Assembly: GCA_029379385.1 (NCBI GenBank)
Contig: CM055612.1
Span: forward strand, 14,322,001-14,386,000
DNA length: 64,000 bases
Source of the DNA: Quillaja saponaria
Lineage: Eukaryota; Streptophyta; Magnoliopsida; Fabales; Quillajaceae
Reading direction: 5' to 3'
The stretch's first letter is position 1. Every line of letters begins with the position of its first letter. A model generated the notes under the pieces. The model was not told the origin of the DNA, did no database searches, and saw only the letters and a program-made list of their open reading frames with translations. Of the stretch, positions 58,007 through 64,000 are shown piece by piece. The position numbers were made by a program, and so were the translations under genes.

Positions 58007-59439
58007 TGATAAGTTCTCAAAAGAACTTATATTACATTTTATTATGCATTCATTTTAGCTATATTCTTGAACTTTACATTACAATTTGGTTAGTTTTAGC
58101 TTAGATTGTAAGTTTTTGTATTTTGTATTGACTTTTCGTGCTTTAATTGTTTTTTTTAGTATTTAGCTTTCAAATAACAACTTCAATCCTAATTGGTTTT
58201 TAGTTATGTATTTTAAAGGTAAGGCTTCAAGAAGTCAAATTTGAATACAAAAAATACAAGGGATCCAATTCTAGCTCGTAGAGCACTGTTTGACACTATT
58301 TACGCTACTGTTGAAATAGTGCCACCACACCACCAAAATGTTGGCACCGTGGCGCGAAAGTGATTGGCCTTTGGCACCTAGCACCAAAAAGTTAGCTTCA
58401 TGGCACCAATGGTCGGCTAGATCCATTTTTTGATAGATTGCACCATGGTGCTAGGAAGTTAGCGCCGCGGTGCCAACACAATATGGTACACTTTTTTGGC
58501 CGAAATTGCCTATAAACTCCGTTTTTAAATATCTATCTTGAGGGGAATGTGAATACATAGAGAGGGGAATGTTTTTCTGCATAAGAAATGAGACTTGAGA
58601 GCCAAAAAAGAGTAAGAGAAGAAAAGGGATCTAGATCTTGAAGATTGAAGATTGGATACAACCTTCACAAGTTTTACATTCCTCTTCCCTCCTTCTTAGT
58701 TCCTTGTATATTCTTGTTGGATTGTTTATTTGAAATCATGTTTAATTCTATTTGTATGAACTAATTCCTTCTCTAGGATTACAATGAAACTTACATGTAA
58801 TTTGATTTGATTTTTATTCATGGATTGCATAGATTGTGGTATTTATGTTATGTATATCATTCTATGCTTATTGCTTCTAATTGATTGATCTCTAATTAGA
58901 TTGATGTGGTAAATTAAAGGAACCTTGACAAAGGAAATCTAATTTAGTCTTGAATGATATACTGCATATTTAAATTCATTCACATGGATTGTTGGATTTG
59001 ATTTGCATATAGGATAGACATATACCATAACCAAATAAGATTTTCTCTTAATGAATCTTGTTTAATTCAATTCTCATAGATAAATAGTGAATTGGTTAAA
59101 TGAGGTATGATTACAAGCAATACGAAATATACTTATAATTAAATTAGAATCCTTGGTTAATACCATAATACCATAAATCTAAGCATGATATGATAAATGT
59201 AAATTAAGCCAAGTGTGAAGGAAATTATAATCCTAGGCTTATCTCATTATATATATTTTCATGTTCTTTTATTTAGATAGTTTAATTATCATTTCAAAGT
59301 TCATTGTTAGGATAAAATTAGGATTGATACAATTTTAGTACTTAACATTGTTAGATAATTCCTCATGGGAACAATACTCTACTTCATCATTCTATTACTT
59401 ATTAACGATATGTACACTTGCGTGGTTTATCTGACAACA
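58007..59439 (+). mobile_element. Solo LTR, gypsy-type family B (copy 2), perfect TSD
   Basis: It starts TGATAAG and ends CTGACAACA, flanked by identical TTATA at 58002-58006 and 59440-59444. It has no internal region, so it results from LTR-LTR recombination. It lies between the left terminus and first gene of the Harbinger element, and is therefore younger than that insertion. Confidence 0.93.
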
Positions 59440-60007
59440 TTATACTTCCATAAAGGTTACACATTTTTTGATCACCTTTGTAAATGATAATATTATATGC
59501 AATTTGTACATGATTACTAATTTGGATGTTGAATGTCCTCTAACTATTATGTTGCGATATCTATTACAAAATTTTTATAACATGATTTTTTTTTTATTAA
59601 TTAAATAACATTTCACGAATGGGAGAGAGGGAAGCTAAGAAAAACACTGCTTTGGAAAAATGGTGAAAAAAATTGGAGTTTTTTTTTTTTTTTTTTAAAG
59701 AAATAGTTTATTTTTATTTTTAATTGAAGTCAATTCATTATTATTCCAACTTTACACATGTTCCTTTTTTCTTTTAATGGATTGTACATGACTAATTTAT
59801 GTTTTTTTAACTTCTTCATTGTGTATTCTATTGAACTTGAAATTTATATTTTATTATTAATTGAATATTTAAGTTTATGTTGTACAGTTTTGTTAATTAT
59901 AAATTTAGATTTATGTTACACAGTTCTATGCATTTAATTTTAATAAATATCAGTTGTAGTTTGAATTTTGGATTAAAAACTGAATTATTTTTCAATTAGG
60001 AATCATT

Positions 60008-60934
60008 ATGGCAAGCTTGAAAAGACTACCAAGTAGCAATGTGTCGAGAAATAAAAAGGCAAAAGCTCTATGGAATGATTCAAATAGAACAAAATTTCTA
60101 TTGATATGTAAGGAGATTAAAGCTGAGCGTAGACCTGAGACTCATCTTGATAAACAAGATTAGGTAGTCTGGGACAAACTTGTAGGAAAAGAAACTGGTT
60201 AGGATGGGAAAATGAAAATCATATGATGGATGATTAATGGTAGGGGAGAGAGAACAAGATAATAATATTTTATAATGTATTAAATTATTCTCTTGTAATT
60301 ATAAGTTGTAAAAATCTAAAATCATAATGTTTCTCACTCTTTGAATAGTGTAGGAAGTACCAGGGTGTGCAAAGTTTAGAGTTTTCGATTTAGCTCATCT
60401 AATATTCTATGTGTTTTATTTGGCGATGTCACAGTCACCGGTTATTGGGCTTGCGCTCCCTCACCTAGTGTGTTACTTCGAGATAATTTCGATGAAGAAG
60501 AATGGGAAATGAGTGTCATTTTGTGAAGGATGGATGTAAGGGTTCAGGGGATAATGATGATATTGGAGCATAAAACATTATTGTTGGTAGGATTAGAGAG
60601 AAAGGAAAAAAGAAGACTAAAAAGATAACTATTAAGAAGGAAGGCACTCCAGCTATGCTAAACAATGCAAATAAGTCATTTGGTAGATATTGTGTAATCA
60701 TGTACTTCTAAAAGTATGAATAAGAATAATTACAGGGTAAAGAATGTATTAGATGTGATACGAGAATTACCTAGGTTTAATACCAGTAATGAGTTGTTAT
60801 TTAACGTGTATGATTTAATGTTGAAAAAGGTTAATAGGGAAATGTTCATGGGTTTAGGTGAATCTGAACTTCAACTTAGGTTGCTTAAAAGGATAATAGA
60901 GAAGCTGAAAAGGCATGATCAAGATAAAGATTGA
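60008..60934 (+). pseudogene. Harbinger ORF1, Myb/SANT-like DNA-binding protein
   Basis: From ATG at 60008 the frame reads 'MASLKRLPSS', then 'KALWNDSNRTKFLLICKEIK' and 'RRPETHLDKQD', the trihelix/Myb-like domain that helps the transposase enter the nucleus and bind ends. Stops follow, then 'GYWACAPSPSVLRDNFDEEE' (~60440-60500), a serine/acid linker, and an open C-terminal part (60716-60934) rich in Lys/Leu. An intron may lie at ~60250-60350 ('gtaggg' to 'gtgtag'). Confidence 0.8.
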
Positions 60935-61154
60935 TGAATGTGCTTAACTTGTAGTACTTTTAGTTATTTTCTATTATCTTATGTTTTTATTTGTATTTGT
61001 TTTGTTTCTTTTTTCTTTTGATGAGATTTGTAGTTGGCCTTTTCTTATATGCTACTAATGTCTTTTAGATGATCATCCTCATATGAGATGTTGAACTTAA
61101 TGATTATTTAGCAAAGTGAAGTTTTATTTAGATATTTTTATTAGAGATTAAATA

Positions 61155-62400
61155 ATGAATAACATTATATTCATAATTTGTATATTTGATTATTGTATAA
61201 CTATGTCTTCAAGTGACAATGATAGTACATCTGAATGTAATTCAGAAGAAGAAACTAATGAAATCATTAACATGGCAACAATAGGTGTAATGGTTGCAGC
61301 TGAATCTTTCCAAAAAATTTTGATCAAGACACCATGTAGAACATCAAGTCATCCTACTCATATTTGGGTTCAAGAAATGTTAAGTGGTCATCTAATTAGG
61401 TGTCATGAATAGTTCAAGATGTAAGTAGGTTGTTTTCTATAGTTTACTCAAATTTTGGCTAATAGGTATGGTTTGACTCCAACAAAGAGGATAGTGGTGG
61501 ATGAAATGGTGGGTAGATTTCTAATGACTCTAGGCCATGGACATGTAATAGAATGAATCAAGAATCATATCAACATTCGGGTGAGATCATTAGTAGATTA
61601 TTTCACAAAGTATAGAGATCTGTTTTACACTTGTTGATGGACTACATTAAACCTATGGACTCAGAGTTTAGGCAAATACCTAAGGAGATTCTAAATAAAT
61701 GACATTATTTTTCATTTTTCAAAGATTGTATAGGTACAAATGATAGAACACATATATCATGTATAGTTTTACCTGAAGATTCTATGCCATATAATAGTAG
61801 AAAGGGTATTGCAACACAAAATATCATGGTTGCATATAACTTCAACATGTGTTTCACATTTGCATGGGTTGGATGAGAGGGTACTGCTCATGATAGCAAA
61901 AATTTTTTGCAAGCCTTGTCAAATCCAAGACTTAATTTTCCTTATCCTCCTGAAGGTACGATGACTAATTACTTCTTAAAGTTTTCTATTTTAAAATATT
62001 TTATTTAATTCATATGCTAAATTAATTTACTAATGAATTTTTAGGTAATATTATTTGGTTGATTCTGGTTATCTTATGCTGAGAGGATATTTAAGTCCAT
62101 ATAAACATGAAACATATCATATTCCTATTTTCCATCATACTACTAATGTGTCTAAAAGTGCAAATGAAGTGTTCAATTACTACCATTCAAGCTTAAGATA
62201 CACAATCGAGAGGACTTTTAGGGTATGGAATTTGGAATCTTACAAAAAATGCCTTCTTATCCAATTGACATCCAAAGAGATATTGTGACAGCTTCTATAG
62301 CTATGCTTAATTTTAAAAGAAGGCATACTGGTCTAGATTATGAATTTACACCATATGATAATGACCCAATATTTTGTCTCCCGGTGATGAAGAAAAGGTG
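61155..62400 (+). pseudogene. Harbinger transposase (DDE), broken
   Basis: N-terminal 'KTPCRTSSHPTHIWVQEMLS' then 'GHLIRCHE' (61325-61410) is followed by a stop. Further blocks: 'YGLTPTKRMVVDEMV', 'MDSEFRQIPKEILN', 'RTHISCIVLPEDSMPY' (the first catalytic Asp lies in 'NDRTH', where the family has 'IDGTH'), 'NFNMCFTFAWVG', 'EGTAHDSK' (second Asp), and after an AG acceptor near 62043 'VDSGYLMLRGYLSPYKHETY', 'NEVFNYYHSSLRYTIERTF' (catalytic Glu). It cuts and rejoins element ends when active. At least four stops or shifts disable it. Confidence 0.88.
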
Positions 62401-63017
62401 AATGCAGAACTTGCAGAGAACCAAGACGTTGCACAACCTAATATTAATATTAAGAAATTGCATGAGATGATGCTTGTACGTTACAAAATTAGAGATCAAC
62501 TTAATTTTTGATATGCTATGTGTATTTTCTCAATTCCTGCATAATTGAATTTATATGGATGATTTGTACTCATTGACTTATTATGCCAAAAAAGAACTTT
62601 TTTGTATTATTTTATTTTTTGCAAGTTAAATATTTCATTAATTTATGGTGTTGTGCAAAAACATTTTTCAAGTATTGTTGAAATACAAAAATAAATTTAA
62701 AAAATTATAATATTGTAATAAAAACTATTATTTTAATTTATTTATTAAAAAATTAAAAAATAAATAAAATCATAAAAAGCACTTTCGTAACCAAATATAT
62801 ATTCACAAAAGTCATTTCTAATAGTCCTCTTTTACACATCTAAAGCACATATGAAGTTATGCAACCAAACACCATATTCAGGGTCTGAATCACTTTTATA
62901 ATAAAGTAACTAAACATGAAAACAGATTTTGTCAAAATCAATTCTCCAATAATCACTTTTGGGAAAATCAATTCTTTAAAACATTTTTTTGCAAAAGCTA
63001 AGCCAAAGTAGCTCTTA

Positions 63018-63387
63018 GTCTAACTCGTATAGGCATATAGTGAATTAATTAAGGGAGGTAATATTGTAAGACATGAAAGATGCTTATAATTAATTAAGAA
63101 CTCTATGTTAATAATTTGAACCATTGAACAATTTAAGAAAGATTGTGGAGAATATAAGTGAAGTGTTGAAGAATATTGTAAACTTAGGTTTAAATAATTT
63201 AAGTTAATAATTTGTTTAGTTTAAAACCATTGATTGCAAATATAAAAAATCGATTGTTTGAATAAAATTAGGTTGCCAAAATTTTAGTATTTAACATTAT
63301 TGTGGTAATAATTCCTCGTAGGCATCCTATTTACTACTATATTACTTGATAGATGATACGTGCGCTTACGTAGTAAAATTCATAACA
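63018..63387 (+). repeat. Truncated family B LTR (copy 3), 5' LTR of a gypsy element
   Basis: It shares the last third of the LTRs at 3483 and 58007: 'atagtgaatt.atta', 'aaaattaggttg.caaaattttagta', 'gatacgtgcgcttacgt'. It ends CATAACA. Being followed by a primer site and gag, it assigns family B to Ty3/gypsy. Confidence 0.8.
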
Positions 63388-63393
63388 AGTTTT

Positions 63394-63410
63394 TGGTGTT
63401 GTTGTCGTGA
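63394..63410 (+). other. Primer-binding site, tRNA-Asp type (decayed)
   Basis: 'tggtgttgttgtcgtga' corresponds to 'tggcgccgttgccgggg' with mostly C-to-T changes, six bases after the LTR end. The change pattern is what long-term cytosine methylation would leave. Confidence 0.75.
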
Positions 63411-63535
63411 AAGCTATTTCTACTTTCTTTCTTTCTTTTTTGTTAATATCAATATTGAGCATTTTAGTCTTAATTCAAATATAATTTTCTATATTTTTAG
63501 GTTATCTTGGACATTGCATGCGAAGAGCTTAACAC

Positions 63536-64000
63536 TTGGAACTCGTGCCTTTTAATCTTGAGATCAAAAGAACTTTTAGAAGTCAAAAAGCCCAAACTCA
63601 AGTTTCAAGCCAGCTCAAAGCAATGGCTAAGCAAGACCAAGAACCAAAGTCCCTATGGGACTATGTTGTCCCTCTTGTGCAATGCCTCCACTCAGCTAAA
63701 ATTTTTGAAATCAAGCTCGACACCATTCAAATGATCCAACTACCAAACAATGATCTAAACGTTCATCTTAGGATCTTCTTGGAGCTTTGTGACACATTCA
63801 AGTGTAATGGTGTTTCTAATGATGCCATTTGTTTGAGGCTTTTTCATTTCTCACTCTGAGACAAGGCGAAAATCTGGTTATACTCACTATCATCAAACTC
63901 CATTACCACATGGGATGATTTAGCTCAGAAATTCTTTCCACTTGCCAAGACACCCAAGTTGTGGAATGAGATTACATCATTTTTGCAATTGGACCAAGAG
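63536..64000 (+). pseudogene. Gypsy gag, cut by the window end
   Basis: The frame with 'MAKQDQEPKSLWDYVVPL' (Met at 63623) continues 'NDLNVHLRIFLELCDTFKCN', 'CLRLFHFSL', a TGA at 63857-63859 (the family has Arg), then 'DKAKIWLYSLSSNSITTWDD' and 'LAQKFFPLAKTPKLWNEITS' to the window edge. This is the Retrotrans_gag domain of Athila-like elements. It differs in sequence from the gag of the large nest, so it is a separate family. Confidence 0.87.

Larger units (their letters stand above)
57287..63014 (+). mobile_element. PIF/Harbinger transposon, decayed, with nested solo LTR
   Basis: Left terminus GGCCAAGTTTGGTTCTGC pairs with the inverted right terminus GAGCTACTTTGGCTTAGC; the 26-bp end regions match at 18 positions. 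Between them lie the two genes typical of the superfamily, a Myb/SANT-like protein and a DDE transposase, both on the plus strand. Without the 1.43-kb solo LTR at 58007-59439 the element is about 4.3 kb, a normal size. The right flank is tta and the left aaa, so the expected 3-bp duplication is unclear. Both genes carry stops; it could not move on its own. Confidence 0.82.

Noticed and set aside
1..64000. CRISPR arrays, rRNA or tRNA genes, bacterial-type operons
   Set aside because: No regularly spaced direct repeats with unique spacers, no rRNA-like sequence, and no tRNA cloverleaf were seen; tRNA-like words occur only as retrotransposon primer sites.

Overview
The window is nuclear DNA from a flowering plant, most likely a eudicot. 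It is AT-rich and intron-bearing, and it holds one decayed host gene buried in layers of plant retrotransposons and DNA transposons (Ty1/copia, Ty3/gypsy, an RTE-type LINE, hAT and PIF/Harbinger). I saw no rRNA or tRNA gene, no CRISPR array and no bacterial-style operon. The species cannot be named from the sequence alone.

Layout. (a) 1-4830: an LTR fragment, a 5'-truncated copia element with a 1.9-kb 3' LTR, and a second LTR. (b) 4831-7295: anonymous DNA with a 24-bp minisatellite, a 222-bp tandem duplication and a GC-rich-ended DNA element. (c) 7296-26980, minus strand: an unprocessed pseudogene of the plant DDT/WHIM/PHD-finger family typified by Arabidopsis PTM. It keeps at least ten exon-like blocks with splice sites, including a 29-bp microexon. 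At least six reading-frame lesions are visible. Its introns carry a copia element with ~100-bp LTRs (itself hit by a hAT element) and an RTE LINE tail. (d) 27051-32500: AT-rich DNA, two hAT-type non-autonomous elements with readable 8-bp target duplications, and the LTR plus gag of a decayed copia element. (e) 32527-56990: a large nest. The outer layer is a small LTR element (possibly a TRIM). Inside its internal region sits a minus-strand Ty3/gypsy element (33093-56355) with near-perfect target duplications. This element is split by about 11 kb of plus-strand sequence from the same family, and two other LTR-like insertions sit inside its LTRs. (f) 57287-63014: a decayed two-gene PIF/Harbinger transposon carrying a solo LTR with a perfect TTATA duplication. 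(g) 63018-64000: the end of another gypsy LTR, its primer-binding site and the start of gag, running off the window.

No intact host gene was found, and every transposon reading frame is broken. The genes do not form a pathway. The window records repeated insertion, inversion and deletion around a dying chromatin-factor gene. I did not find a convincing new biological system. The most informative items are the pseudogene, the relative-age order given by nesting, the small LTR family at 32.5/56.6 kb, and the ~1.2-1.5-kb spacer kept in three gypsy copies.
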